Below, one piece after another: positions 35,480 through 44,783 of a stretch of 64,000 nt of DNA. The DNA is from Nevskia sp035651715. GTDB lineage: Bacteria > Pseudomonadota > Gammaproteobacteria > Nevskiales > Nevskiaceae. Under the pieces are notes generated by a model that worked only from the letters and a program-made list of their open reading frames with translations, was not told where the DNA came from and made no database searches. The position numbers and the translations under genes are program-made. How positions within the stretch are numbered: position 1 is the first letter of the stretch; each line of letters opens with the position of its first letter. Where the stretch lies: assembly GCA_035651715.1 (NCBI GenBank), contig DASRFD010000038.1, positions 68,074 through 132,073 on the forward strand, written 5' to 3'.

Positions 35480-37675
35480 GTGGCTTCATCGGTGCAGTCG
35501 GCGCGTCGACACGTGAGTGGCAACCTGGCCTGGCTGGGCGCAGCGGTCACCCTGGCCGTGGGCGCGCCGTTTGCCGCGCTGGCGGCGGAGTCCGGCGCGG
35601 CGGCGACCCTGGAAGGCGTGGAGGTGACCGCCACCCGCACGCCTGAGCCGGTGGATCGCGTGCCGGCCTCGATCACGGTGATCGGCGGCGAGGAACTGCG
35701 CGCCCGCGGCGCCACCGACCTGCGCACCGCGCTGAGCCTGGTGGCAGGCGTCGATGCGCCGGGCGGCGGCGACACCGGCCCGGCCGGCGCGGTGGTCTCG
35801 CTGTGGGGGCTGCACGAGTTCGACGCCTTCCTGCTGGTGGTGGACGGCGTGCCCTGGGGCGGTGCGTTCAATCCTTCCGTGCCGACCCTGGATCTGAACG
35901 ACGTCGAGCGCATCGAGGTGCTCAAGGGCGCCGCGCCGGTGGTCTACGGCGCCACCGCCTTCGTCGGCGTGATCCAGGTGATCCATTACCCCGCCGGCAA
36001 GGCCGCCGACGAGGCGACGGCGAGCTACGGCAGCTTCGGCTCGGTCGCCGGTTCGGGCTCCCATGCCTTGCCGCAGCTCGGCGGCTGGCGCCAGTCGCTC
36101 GCCGCCAGTGGCGAGCGCTCGCGCTATGCGGATTCGCGCGAGCAGATCAACAACGGGCGGGTGCTGTATCGCGGCGCCGGCCAGGCCGCCGGCGGCACCC
36201 TGGGCCTGGACCTCGACGCCAGCCTGCAGCACGTGGTGCCGAACTCGCCGGTGCCGAGCAACCTGGGCGCCGGCGGCAACAATTCGGACGGGCTCAATCC
36301 GGCGCTGCCGCCGGATGCCAACTTCAATCCCGCCGATGCCCGCATCAGCGAAACGCGGCTGCACGGCGTGCTGCGCTATGACCGCGCCACCACCCTCGGC
36401 GACTGGGGCAGCACCGCCTCGTTCGCCCACTCGCACGTCATCGACATCCGCGGCTTCCTCGGCCAGGACCCGGCCGGCCCGGAGAATGCGCAGTACCAGA
36501 ACCAGGACCGCGGCATCGTCGACGCCTATCTGGAAACGCACCTCGGCCGCGAGCTCCGCAACGGCGTGGAAATGGTGGTCGGCGCCGACCTGCTCTATGG
36601 CTCGGGCCAGCAGCACAGCTTCAACGGCGGCTACTGCGCCGGCGGCGCGGCGGCGCCGTTCGGCTGCCCGGCCGACCAGGCCGGGCCGGTGCCGCCGCCG
36701 ACCACCGACCGTCCGGTCGACACCGAGAACGTGGTCTACGACCGCCGCGCCTTCTTCGGCCAGTTCGTGCAGCTGGATTGGAAGCCGGACCGGCGCTGGG
36801 ACGTGAACGGCGGCCTGCGGCTCAACCAGACCCATGAGCGCAACACCTCGCTCGGCAGCGGCGACACCGAAGGCGCCTCGGTCTACCAGGCGCTGAACCG
36901 CACCAGGCTTTCGGGCGCCGTCGGCGTGAGCTACCGCGCCTGGGAGTCGCACGCCGACGACGCCGTGCTGTACGCCGACTATCGCAACACCTTCAAGCCG
37001 GCGGCGATCGACTTCGGGCCGGACGTGCCGACGCCGAACATCCTCAGCCCCGAGGCCGCGCGCAGCTACGAGGCGGGGCTGAAGGGCCATGCCGGCGGCG
37101 GGCGCATCGACTACGAGCTGGAAGCCTTCTTCCTGCACTTCAACGACGTGGTGCAGGCCGGCGGGCTCGACCCCACCGGCCGCCCGCAGCTCTACAACGC
37201 CGGCTCCGAGCTGCTGCGCGGCATCGAGCTGCAGACGCGCTACCGCGTCTGGCACGAGCTGCAGCTGGCGGCCAGCTACAGCTACCACCTGGCGCGCTTC
37301 GCCAGCAACCGGGTGCCCGATCCCGACCAGCCGGCGGGCGTGACCGACCTGGGCGGCACGCAGCAGGCCCTGTCGCCGCGCTCGCTGGCCTCGCTGGGAG
37401 TGCTCTACAATCCGGAGCAGGGCTTCTTCGCCAACGCGGTGGCGGCGTTCGTCGGCAACCGCTACCTCGATCCGGACAACACCACCGCCACGCCGGCCTA
37501 CCTCACGCTCGATGCCGGCGCCGGCTACCGCTACCGCAGCTGGCGCTTCAGCCTGAACGGTTACAACCTCACCGACCGCCGCAATCCGGCGACCAACAGC
37601 GAGTTCGGCGACGGTTCGTACTACCGGCTGGCGTCGCGGCGCGTGCTCGGCGGCGTGACCCTGTCGTTCCGCTAG
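35480..37675 (+). CDS. TonB-dependent outer-membrane receptor
   Basis: The 731-aa protein starts at GTG 35480 behind GGAGAT. A signal peptide ends near ALAAESG. The plug domain is at about 40-165: LEGVEVTATRTPEPVDRVPASITVIGGEELRARG, VDGVPWGGAF, VERIEVLKGAAPVVYGATAFVGVIQVI. The barrel ends in a C-terminal aromatic (GGVTLSFR). The plug signature is close to that of siderophore/vitamin-type receptors, but the ligand is unknown. No transport partner genes are adjacent. Confidence 0.9.
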   Translation: MASSVQSARRHVSGNLAWLGAAVTLAVGAPFAALAAESGAAATLEGVEVTATRTPEPVDRVPASITVIGGEELRARGATDLRTALSLVAGVDAPGGGDTGPAGAVVSLWGLHEFDAFLLVVDGVPWGGAFNPSVPTLDLNDVERIEVLKGAAPVVYGATAFVGVIQVIHYPAGKAADEATASYGSFGSVAGSGSHALPQLGGWRQSLAASGERSRYADSREQINNGRVLYRGAGQAAGGTLGLDLDASLQHVVPNSPVPSNLGAGGNNSDGLNPALPPDANFNPADARISETRLHGVLRYDRATTLGDWGSTASFAHSHVIDIRGFLGQDPAGPENAQYQNQDRGIVDAYLETHLGRELRNGVEMVVGADLLYGSGQQHSFNGGYCAGGAAAPFGCPADQAGPVPPPTTDRPVDTENVVYDRRAFFGQFVQLDWKPDRRWDVNGGLRLNQTHERNTSLGSGDTEGASVYQALNRTRLSGAVGVSYRAWESHADDAVLYADYRNTFKPAAIDFGPDVPTPNILSPEAARSYEAGLKGHAGGGRIDYELEAFFLHFNDVVQAGGLDPTGRPQLYNAGSELLRGIELQTRYRVWHELQLAASYSYHLARFASNRVPDPDQPAGVTDLGGTQQALSPRSLASLGVLYNPEQGFFANAVAAFVGNRYLDPDNTTATPAYLTLDAGAGYRYRSWRFSLNGYNLTDRRNPATNSEFGDGSYYRLASRRVLGGVTLSFR

Positions 37676-38141
37676 GCGGCGAGCCGGGCGCGGCCGCACC
37701 GCGCAGCGCGGCCGCGCGGCGATTGCGGCCGCGCTGTTAGGGGCGGTGACCAGGCCGGCGCGGTTGCAAGGCAGGTTGATCGGGCAGGCCTCGTCGCGCC
37801 CGACCGGCGATTCGCCCGGCAAATCCCACGAGCACGCCGTCGATCCGCCGCGGCGTCCCGCTCAGTGCCGACATGCCGCTTTCTCCCGAAACCTGCCGGT
37901 ATTGACTGGTCCGCAGCTCGGGCGGGCCGGAGCCCGCCTTCAAGGCGATCCAGCCGGGACGAATCCCGGCATTGCCCTGCGGCGGCCGAAGCGTGACCGA
38001 GATCGCACTTTTCTCCCCGCGAGGTCCGCTCCGACATCAAATGTCGGGAATCGGAAACATCACTGATACGTCGAGTGCATACCGTGGCTCGGGTGGGACC
38101 GGGGCGTACTGCCCCTGTTCTGTCCAATTCAGGGGAATGAG
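37676..38141. other. Intergenic stretch between the TonB receptor and the 1487-aa gene
   Basis: No gene is supported in these 466 bases. GC-rich palindromes (GCGCGGCCGC units near 37688-37720) follow the receptor stop and may end its transcript. A perfect 7-bp inverted repeat, CCGACAT, three bases, ATGTCGG at 38030-38046, lies about 95 bases before the next gene and could be an operator. Confidence 0.4.
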
Positions 38142-41100
38142 ATGACGCCATATTCCAGCACCGCTGCAGGTTCCGAAAAAACGATCGAGCAGATGCTCAA
38201 GGAGGCGGTGCTCGCCTATCCGGATTCCACCGAGGGCAGAAGCCTGCGCTCAGCGGTGGTCGCGCTGCACGTGGAGCAGGCGCGGGACTGCGTGATCCGC
38301 TCGGCGAGCCTGCCCGCGGCGGAGGCCGCGGCGCTGAAGGACGAAGCCCGGCGGCTGCTGCTCGCGGCGGTGCTGGCGGACAAGGTGCAGGTGGAGGTAT
38401 CGCCCGCGGAATGCCTGCTGGATCCGCCCCCGGACGCGCCGCGCGACGTCATCGCGGCAACCACCCTGCTCGGCGCCAAAGTCCGCTGGACCGCGCCGAA
38501 CGATCATGGCAAGCCCATCAACGGACGCTATGAAGTCGCCGTGTCGCCCAAGCCGCTGTTGCCGCTGTCGCTGTCGCTGTCGGGCACCGAGGCCCAGGTC
38601 ACGGGGCTGGCCGCAGGCACGGTGTACACGTTCACGGTGACGGCGAGCAACGACGACGGCAAAGGCCCGGTGTCGATGGCGTCGAATCCGGTGAAGATCG
38701 GGGCGCCTGCGCCGGGTGCGCCGACCGGTGTCACGGTCGCGGCGCAGGGCGCGGGGCAGGTCGTCAACTGGACCGCCGGCAGCGGCGGCACCCCGACCTC
38801 TCATCTGGTGCGCGCCTACGATTCGACCAAGCCGGGCACGGTGGTCGTGGAGCAGCGGCTGGACGGAGCGGCGCGCTCGGCGACGTTCGCCGCGCTGGCC
38901 AAGGGCAGCTACATCTTCGGCGTGCGGCCGTTCGGCGACGGCGGCTTCGGCGAGGAGGCGCAGTCAGCCGTGGTGCAGCACACCCCGGCTCCCGCCGTGG
39001 TGATTCCCAGCCCGTTCGGACGGCCGCCGCTGCCCAAGCCGGATTCGCTGATGCTGTTCGACCTGGGCGAGGCGGCTTCCACCATCCTCGATCCGTCCAA
39101 GCTGCGGCTGCGCATGAAGCCGATCACCGAGAAGGCGGCGCAGTGGCGCTACGACTACCTGCGGGAGCTGGCGGCGAACGCAGCGCGCGAAACCATCGGC
39201 TACGAGCAGATCCTGGCGCAGCTGATGCAGATGACGATGAGCAAGGTAATCGCCACGCAGAATGCGATCGGCCCAACGGTGCTGAAGCTCATCAGCGAAG
39301 CCAGCACGGTGCTCGAGGATGTGGAGCAGCTGGCGTCCTCGCCCGGCATCGAAGGTATCGTCAAGAAGGTCGGCGATGCGGCTTCGCTGGCGCTGGCGCT
39401 GGAGGGCCTCATCCACTTCCTCATCGACAACCAGCCGCTGGCGTTCTGGACCGGCCTGTTCGACGGCCTCATCGGCGACATCTGCCACTTCGACACCGAC
39501 CTGACCCGCACCAACAAGTTCCTCTACGCCTACTTCGACGGCGCCGGCTCGGCCATCATCGAGGCCATCAAGAAGCTGGTGGCCAAGGTGGGGCAGACGG
39601 TGAAGGACGTGGTGCAGCCGCTGACTGACAGCGTCGCCGCCCTGCAGGCCGGCCTCAAGACCGAGTTGAACTCGATCCTGAGCCAGCTGGAAGAGACGGT
39701 GGTGAGCGTGACCGCGATGGTGCCGGGCCCCGACGGCACCCAGGTCAAGCAGTTTCTGGGCAACGAATCGGGCTTCTCCGTGGTCAACGACCTGACCCAG
39801 GCCGTCGTCGGCGCAGTGGCTACGCTGGTGACGCAGCTGCAGAACCTGGTGATGGCGGCGCTGGGCAATCCCACCGACCTGGTGGTGTCGATCATCCGCG
39901 ACTGCATCGTCTACCCGATCCTCGGCATCATGGTGGTGTCGTTCGCCGGCGGACCGATCGCCGGCTGGATCCTGGCCGGCATCGTCGCCGCGCTGGGCGT
40001 GGAGCTGATCCGCCAGGTGGCGCGCTGGCTTGCCGGGCCGCTGCTCGGCGTGCTCAACGACGTGGAGGCCAAGGTCACCGACGCGGTGAAGGAGCTGCAG
40101 GCGGTATTGCAGAAAGTGGTCGACCTGGTCCCGTCCCCCGGTCCCGAGCTGAAGTTCGTCGCGGCCAACATCGCCGGCCTGGCGCACCTGCTGCCGCGGC
40201 CGTTCCTCAACGATGTCGGCAAGCTGGTGGGCGGGGCGCGCAACGCGCTGCTGTCGCAGGCCAGCGAGCTGGCGCTGACCGCCGAGCGGGCGCTGGGGCT
40301 GGAGAATGCCACGGCCTTCGACATTCTCAAGCCGGGCTACAGCTCCGGCCTGAGCCCGGCGGCGGACCTGCCCGGCGGCCTCGATCCGACCCTGTTCGGC
40401 GGGATGGCGCTGCTGCGCGATTTCCACCTGCTCGACGCGGCGCGGACGCAGATGTCGAACGTCAAGGAAACGGTGGTGACGCTGCGCATGTCGCTGTTCA
40501 AGCTGCTCGGCGGCTCGGGCAACCCGGCGACCTTCGCCGGCGACGCCGCCAACCTGTTCCAGACCTTCCTCAAGGGCGGCTCGCTGCTGCTCAACCTCAA
40601 CGAGCAGACGCTGGTGGAGCAGGGGTTTCCGGGGCTGTACCGCGCGCTGGTGGTGGACGTGAAGCCGATCGGCCTGCTGTCGGCGGCCACCGCGGCGCTG
40701 CCGATCCTGCCCAGCGGCATCCCGCTGACCATCACCCACCTGGGCACCTCGCGCATCCGCGTGCGCCGCGACGCCAACCCGAAGGCGCCGCCGATCCTGC
40801 TGCCGGATGTGCTGCGGCTGCCGCTCGAAGATATCCTGTCGCGGATCGCCACGCCCGGAGACAAGCCGGAGCCGGGCCCCCTGCTCAAGACCTTCGTCGA
40901 CGACCTGGTGCTGGCCGGCATCCCCGCCGACTACCATCCCGCCGATTTGCTGGCGCCGCCGTTGTCGGACCCGGCGCAGGACCCGCACGCCATCCTGTTG
41001 CGGAAGATGCAGGCGCTGACCGCCCAGATGCTCACCGCACGACTGCGCGCCTTGCTCGAGCCGGCATTGCCGAGCACCGCCGTGGCCGAGATCGTGGGGC

Positions 41101-42605
41101 ATTGGCTGCTCAGCTATACGCAGTTCGGCCTTCCGGCGATGACGGCAACGCCGACCTGGACCGCCAACGACGACGCCAGCCGGCAAAAGCTGCGCGACGC
41201 GATCCGCGACGAATGCCTGGCGCAGCTGCAATTTGGGACGCGCAGCGAAATCCTGCCGGCCGGGTGGGGCGCAGGGGCGCTGCGCACCGCGGTCGCCGGC
41301 CCGGTGGCCGAGGGCATCGCCCGCGAACTGCCCAGTTGGGCGCCGCGCGTGGCCAAGTGGGGCGGCGCGCTGTTCGACCGCGAGCGCGATCCGCAGATCG
41401 AATCGCTCGGCTTCGTCACCCTGGTGCAGGACTTCGGCGCCGAGAGCGCGGCATTCAACCTGCTGGCGGACATCGGCGGCGGTGCCACGGGGGTGTTGGG
41501 CGGCGTGGCCGCCGCCTTCGCCACCGCCAACCCGGCCCGCGCGTACGACGCCGAGCGCCAGGCCAGCCAGTACCGGGCATTCGAGAACCGCGGCGTCGAG
41601 GGGCAGTGGCTGCTCAACCTGGAGAGCGCGCTCAATCCCGGCACGCTGATCGACCTGCTGCTGGAGGTCACGGTGCGCGGCTGTTACGACGACAACCTCG
41701 CCGCCGCGGTGAAGGCCAGCCGCCAGCAGTCCGCCAACGCGCTGGCCCGGGCGCAGGCGGTGGCGTCCTCGGTCAACAAGACGCTCAACTATCCGGGCAG
41801 CCTGCCGCTGTGGGACACGGCGGCAGGGCCGGTGAAGACCATCCGCTACAGCCTGCGCGGCCACCGCGAAACGCTGCTGAAGAACGCGCTTGCCGCGCTC
41901 GACGCGCTCGGCGGCAACGCCTTCGCCGCCGACGGCCTGCCGCTCGCGGCCGACTTCGCCAGCCTCGACCGCGGCAAGCTGCCGCTGCAGCTGCTCGACC
42001 CGCTCAAGGGCATCGGCCCGAACCCGCTGAGCACGTTCACCCTGCAGTTCCAGAAGACCGCCTCGGGCTCGCCGCTGGGCGTGCTGCACACGATGCTGCC
42101 GGTATCGCTGGCCGACCTGGGCCTGGGCGCCGCCGACGCCATGTCGCAGGGCACGGTGGAAGGCCTGAGCTTCATGGTCGTGCCTTGCCCCGGCCAGAAA
42201 GACGACCCTAGCCCGACCGAGCTGCTGAAGAGCGTCACGGTGCACGACAAGCTGCTGCCCCTGCTGCCGCAATTCGATCCGCACAGCGCCGAGTACCAGC
42301 TCGACCCGAGCGGCAAGCAAAGCGTGTCGTCGGCCGCGGTCTCGCCGCCGCCGCCCCCGGCGCCGCCCGCCGGCAGCCCGCCGGCGCAGCCGAAGCTGCC
42401 GCCGCAGAACTACCTGTTCATGGCGCGCACTCCGGCCGCCACGCCGGTGACGCTTGCCGACGTGTTCGGCGGCAGCGGCTCCTCCCTGCTGCTGGACTTC
42501 GGCGACGCCATCGCCCGCGGCCGCATCTATGACGTGATCTTCAGCATCAGTGTGCGCACGCCGGTGCCGCAGCTGACGGTCAGCCCGTCGGCGGTGGCGA
42601 TCTGA
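38142..42605 (+). CDS. Very large FN3-domain protein of unknown function
   Basis: The 1487-aa protein starts at ATG 38142 behind GGGGAATGAG and has no signal peptide. Residues 1-85 are helical. Two fibronectin type III-like domains occupy about 90-185 (GAKVRWTAPNDHGKPINGRYEV, YTFTVTASNDDGKGP) and 190-285 (APTGVTVAAQGAGQVVNWTAGSGG). The rest is mostly amphipathic helix with a hydrophobic helical pair near 590-640 (YPILGIMVVSFAGGPIAGWILAGIVAALGVELI). A Pro-rich linker comes near 1400-1425 (SPPPPPAPPAG), then a short C-terminal domain. No family is recognised. It is monocistronic, with terminators on both sides. It could be a large surface or pore-forming protein, but that is only a thought. Confidence 0.8.
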   Translation: MTPYSSTAAGSEKTIEQMLKEAVLAYPDSTEGRSLRSAVVALHVEQARDCVIRSASLPAAEAAALKDEARRLLLAAVLADKVQVEVSPAECLLDPPPDAPRDVIAATTLLGAKVRWTAPNDHGKPINGRYEVAVSPKPLLPLSLSLSGTEAQVTGLAAGTVYTFTVTASNDDGKGPVSMASNPVKIGAPAPGAPTGVTVAAQGAGQVVNWTAGSGGTPTSHLVRAYDSTKPGTVVVEQRLDGAARSATFAALAKGSYIFGVRPFGDGGFGEEAQSAVVQHTPAPAVVIPSPFGRPPLPKPDSLMLFDLGEAASTILDPSKLRLRMKPITEKAAQWRYDYLRELAANAARETIGYEQILAQLMQMTMSKVIATQNAIGPTVLKLISEASTVLEDVEQLASSPGIEGIVKKVGDAASLALALEGLIHFLIDNQPLAFWTGLFDGLIGDICHFDTDLTRTNKFLYAYFDGAGSAIIEAIKKLVAKVGQTVKDVVQPLTDSVAALQAGLKTELNSILSQLEETVVSVTAMVPGPDGTQVKQFLGNESGFSVVNDLTQAVVGAVATLVTQLQNLVMAALGNPTDLVVSIIRDCIVYPILGIMVVSFAGGPIAGWILAGIVAALGVELIRQVARWLAGPLLGVLNDVEAKVTDAVKELQAVLQKVVDLVPSPGPELKFVAANIAGLAHLLPRPFLNDVGKLVGGARNALLSQASELALTAERALGLENATAFDILKPGYSSGLSPAADLPGGLDPTLFGGMALLRDFHLLDAARTQMSNVKETVVTLRMSLFKLLGGSGNPATFAGDAANLFQTFLKGGSLLLNLNEQTLVEQGFPGLYRALVVDVKPIGLLSAATAALPILPSGIPLTITHLGTSRIRVRRDANPKAPPILLPDVLRLPLEDILSRIATPGDKPEPGPLLKTFVDDLVLAGIPADYHPADLLAPPLSDPAQDPHAILLRKMQALTAQMLTARLRALLEPALPSTAVAEIVGHWLLSYTQFGLPAMTATPTWTANDDASRQKLRDAIRDECLAQLQFGTRSEILPAGWGAGALRTAVAGPVAEGIARELPSWAPRVAKWGGALFDRERDPQIESLGFVTLVQDFGAESAAFNLLADIGGGATGVLGGVAAAFATANPARAYDAERQASQYRAFENRGVEGQWLLNLESALNPGTLIDLLLEVTVRGCYDDNLAAAVKASRQQSANALARAQAVASSVNKTLNYPGSLPLWDTAAGPVKTIRYSLRGHRETLLKNALAALDALGGNAFAADGLPLAADFASLDRGKLPLQLLDPLKGIGPNPLSTFTLQFQKTASGSPLGVLHTMLPVSLADLGLGAADAMSQGTVEGLSFMVVPCPGQKDDPSPTELLKSVTVHDKLLPLLPQFDPHSAEYQLDPSGKQSVSSAAVSPPPPPAPPAGSPPAQPKLPPQNYLFMARTPAATPVTLADVFGGSGSSLLLDFGDAIARGRIYDVIFSISVRTPVPQLTVSPSAVAI

Positions 42606-42631
42606 AGGGGTGAACCCGGGCCGTTGAAAAA

Positions 42632-42660
42632 GGAGCGCCCGGCGCACTGCCGGGCGCTCC
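42632..42660 (-). terminator. Rho-independent terminator of the map operon
   Basis: A perfect 12-bp stem (GGAGCGCCCGGC/GCCGGGCGCTCC) with a 5-base loop is followed on the minus strand by TTTTTCAA. It ends the minus-strand methionine aminopeptidase operon and faces the 1487-aa gene end. Confidence 0.8.
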
Positions 42661-42736
42661 GCCATCCGCCCGTTTCGGGGGCCGGTCATGCACCGGCTGG
42701 CCTGGCCGCGCGTGCGCCGCGGCGAGCGCCGCTCCT

Positions 42737-43528
42737 TCAGGCCGGGAGCCGGCCCGGGCCTCCAAGCATCGGCGTTTCGTCCGGACGCAGGGTCAGGACG
42801 CGGACGCCGCGCTTCGTGACCGCCACGGTGTGCTCGAACTGGGCCGACAGCGAGCCGTCGACCGTCTTCACCGTCCAGCCGTCGCGCTCGGTGCGGACGC
42901 CCGGGCCGCCCTGGTTGAGCATCGGTTCGATGGTGAAGGTCATGCCTTCGCGCAGCTCCAGGCCGGTGCCGGGCCGGCCGAAGTGCAGCACCTCCGGGGC
43001 TTCGTGCATCTCCCGGCCGATGCCGTGGCCGCAGTATTCGCGGACGACCGCATAGCCGTTGCGCCGGGCATGGCTTTCGATGGCGAAGCCGACGTCGCCC
43101 AGGGTGGCGCCGGGGCGCACGGCGCGGATGCCCTGCCACATGGCCTCGTAGCTCTTGCGCACCAGCCGTGCCGCGGCCGGCGCGACCTCGCCCACAAGGT
43201 AGGTCTTGCTGGAATCGGCCAGGTAGTCGTTCTTCTCCAGGGTGATGTCGAAGTTGACGATGTCGCCGTCGCGCAGGATGTCCCCGGCCGACGGGACGCC
43301 GTGGCAGACCACCGAGTTCTTCGAGCTGTTGAGCGCGTACCGGTAGCCGTACTGCCCCTTGCTCGCCGGGCGCGCCGCCAGCTGCTTGACGATGTAGTCG
43401 TCGACCAGGTCGTTGACCTGCATCGTCGAAAGACCGGCGAGCGGCTGCCGGTCCAGGTGCGAAAACACCGCCGCCAGCAGCCGCCCGGACTCGGCCATCA
43501 GCTCCAGCTCCGCCGCGGACTTGGTCAT
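42737..43528 (-). CDS. map: Methionine aminopeptidase, type I
   Basis: The 263-264-aa pita-bread-fold metalloprotease removes the initiator Met from nascent proteins. It shows the usual metal ligands: Asp in NFDITLEKNDY and DSSKTYLVG, His in YCGHGIGREMHEAP, Glu in MTFTIEPM and in SAQFEHTVAVT. The start ATG at 43528 overlaps the stop of the ParD-like gene (ATGA), so translation is coupled. The frame continues upstream only as a shadow of that gene. Confidence 0.93.
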   Translation of the reverse strand: MTKSAAELELMAESGRLLAAVFSHLDRQPLAGLSTMQVNDLVDDYIVKQLAARPASKGQYGYRYALNSSKNSVVCHGVPSAGDILRDGDIVNFDITLEKNDYLADSSKTYLVGEVAPAAARLVRKSYEAMWQGIRAVRPGATLGDVGFAIESHARRNGYAVVREYCGHGIGREMHEAPEVLHFGRPGTGLELREGMTFTIEPMLNQGGPGVRTERDGWTVKTVDGSLSAQFEHTVAVTKRGVRVLTLRPDETPMLGGPGRLPA

Positions 43529-43734
43529 CCGGCGGACAGGCGTGCCGGGATGCGGACGCCGGCACCCTTCAGCTCGCGCGCGGCGATTTCGTTGAACGTG
43601 AGCTTCGGATTCATCTCGCACAACATGCCGAGCCGGATCCAGAAGGCCGCCTGCGCGTTGATCGAGCGGCACGACACCTTGCTGGCGCGGCGCAGCTGGT
43701 CGTGCAGCTCGTCTTCGATGTTGACGATGCCCAT
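43525..43734 (-). CDS. ParD-like (DUF/antitoxin-type) small protein
   Basis: The 69-aa protein starts at ATG 43734 behind GGAG. It looks like a ribbon-helix-helix ParD-like protein (MGIVNIEDELHDQLRRASKVSCRSINAQAAFWIRLGMLCE), followed by a short tail (LTFNEIAARELKGAG). There is no ParE-type toxin gene beside it. Instead it is coupled by ATGA to map. It may regulate this operon; AT-rich palindromic sequence near 43755-43785 lies in its promoter. Confidence 0.8.
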   Translation of the reverse strand: MGIVNIEDELHDQLRRASKVSCRSINAQAAFWIRLGMLCEMNPKLTFNEIAARELKGAGVRIPARLSAG

Positions 43735-43752
43735 GGCTCCATCCTCTCCCGG

Positions 43753-43783
43753 TATATACGAATCATATATTGATCGTATATAG
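43753..43783 (-). promoter_or_regulatory. Possible promoter/operator of the ParD-like/map operon
   Basis: The AT-rich stretch around TATATACGAATCATATATTG contrasts with the GC-rich surroundings and includes the near-palindrome ATATACGA/TCATATAT and a second ATCGTATATA. It is a plausible -10 region and a binding site for the ribbon-helix-helix protein it precedes. Confidence 0.45.
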
Positions 43784-43868
43784 GCGTCCATGGCCCTGCG
43801 CGCGCCGCCGCCTGCTGGCGCCGGCGGTCCTCGCCTGATGGCGGCGCCCGGAGCCCCGGGCGCGCCGC

Positions 43869-44282
43869 TCACCTCACATCGAAAAACGTCGGTGCCGAAT
43901 AGCGCTGCCTGCAACCGCCTGCGCCGCCGGACTCCGTGTCCTCGTCGGACGTCCAGACAATGTTGTAGACAGTGCCTGGCGCCGGCTCGCGTCCCTGCGG
44001 GTCGGTCAGCTTCACGCCGCCGGTGAGGTCGTGGTCGTTGAGGATCTCGGCGTAGGTCACGCCCTTGATGGTGTGCACCGGCTTGCCGCCGGCCGTGCTG
44101 TCCACCACCGGGCGGTTGAGGGCCTTGGAGGCGCGGGTCCAGGGTTCCAGGCCGGCGCAGTCGCTGGCCGCGGCGGGAGGGTCCGCGGCCGCCGCCGGCG
44201 CCGGCTGTGCCTGCGGCGGCGGGGCGGCGGCGCAGCTCGCGAGCAGGAGCAGGATGGGCAGCCCTGAAAGGTTCGCCTTCAT
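43869..44282 (-). CDS. Small lipoprotein of unknown function
   Basis: The 137-aa protein starts at ATG 44282. It has a type II signal peptide with lipobox LLASC (LPILLLLASCAAAPP), a Pro/Ala-rich linker and a domain of about 90 residues with GLEPWTRASKALNRPVVDS, then VYNIVWTSDEDTESGGAGGCRQRY. The layout suggests a periplasmic outer-membrane-anchored domain. No family is recognised. It is divergent from the small hydrophobic gene at 44490. Confidence 0.7.
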   Translation of the reverse strand: MKANLSGLPILLLLASCAAAPPPQAQPAPAAAADPPAAASDCAGLEPWTRASKALNRPVVDSTAGGKPVHTIKGVTYAEILNDHDLTGGVKLTDPQGREPAPGTVYNIVWTSDEDTESGGAGGCRQRYSAPTFFDVR

Positions 44283-44489
44283 GTTCGGTCCTCGAGGATG
44301 CTCGAAGGATTCGAGCCGGGCTGATCTTGGCCGAACTGCGCCGGGCAAATCAATCGGCGCGGCCGCGCCGCGTTCGCGGCGGGCGCCGCTTTGTACGCCG
44401 GCGTACCCAGCGGCACGGCCGGCACGCGGCGCCGAACGCGCCGCCGCGGCGGCGGTCATAACTGTAGACAAACACATGGAGCATGCGAC

Positions 44490-44663
44490 ATGGACGTGCT
44501 GCTCGTGGTGATCCTGCTGTTGCTGCTGTTCGGTGGCGGCGGCGGTCTGTACTGGGGCTTTGGCGCCGGCTGGGGCATCGGGCCGGTGGGCCTGCTCGTG
44601 GTGGTGGTGGTGGTGGCCTACCTGCTTTACGGCTACCGGGGGCGGCGGGGCCCGCCGTTGTAG
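44490..44663 (+). CDS. Very small hydrophobic protein (DUF3309-like)
   Basis: The 57-aa protein has two hydrophobic helices separated by a glycine-rich aromatic turn (LLVVILLLLLF, LYWGFGAGWGIGPVG, LLVVVVVVAYLLYGY) and a basic tail. This is the pattern of the DUF3309 family of tiny membrane proteins. Function is unknown. Confidence is limited because such short frames also occur by chance, though the hydrophobic pattern is strong. Confidence 0.6.
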   Translation: MDVLLVVILLLLLFGGGGGLYWGFGAGWGIGPVGLLVVVVVVAYLLYGYRGRRGPPL

Positions 44664-44783
44664 GACTGCGCGGCGCGGGCGGGCCCGGCCCGCCTCGCGC
44701 TGCGCGCCTGCGCCCGGACGGGCCGCCGCCGGCCGGGCGCCGCGGTCCCGCGGCCGCACCGGCCGCATTCGAGGAGACGGCCG

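Noticed and set aside
38964..43565. Long antisense frame across the 1487-aa gene
   Set aside because: Composition is Arg/Gln/His/Ala-rich without hydrophobic cores, and its start falls inside the real map gene; it is a shadow.
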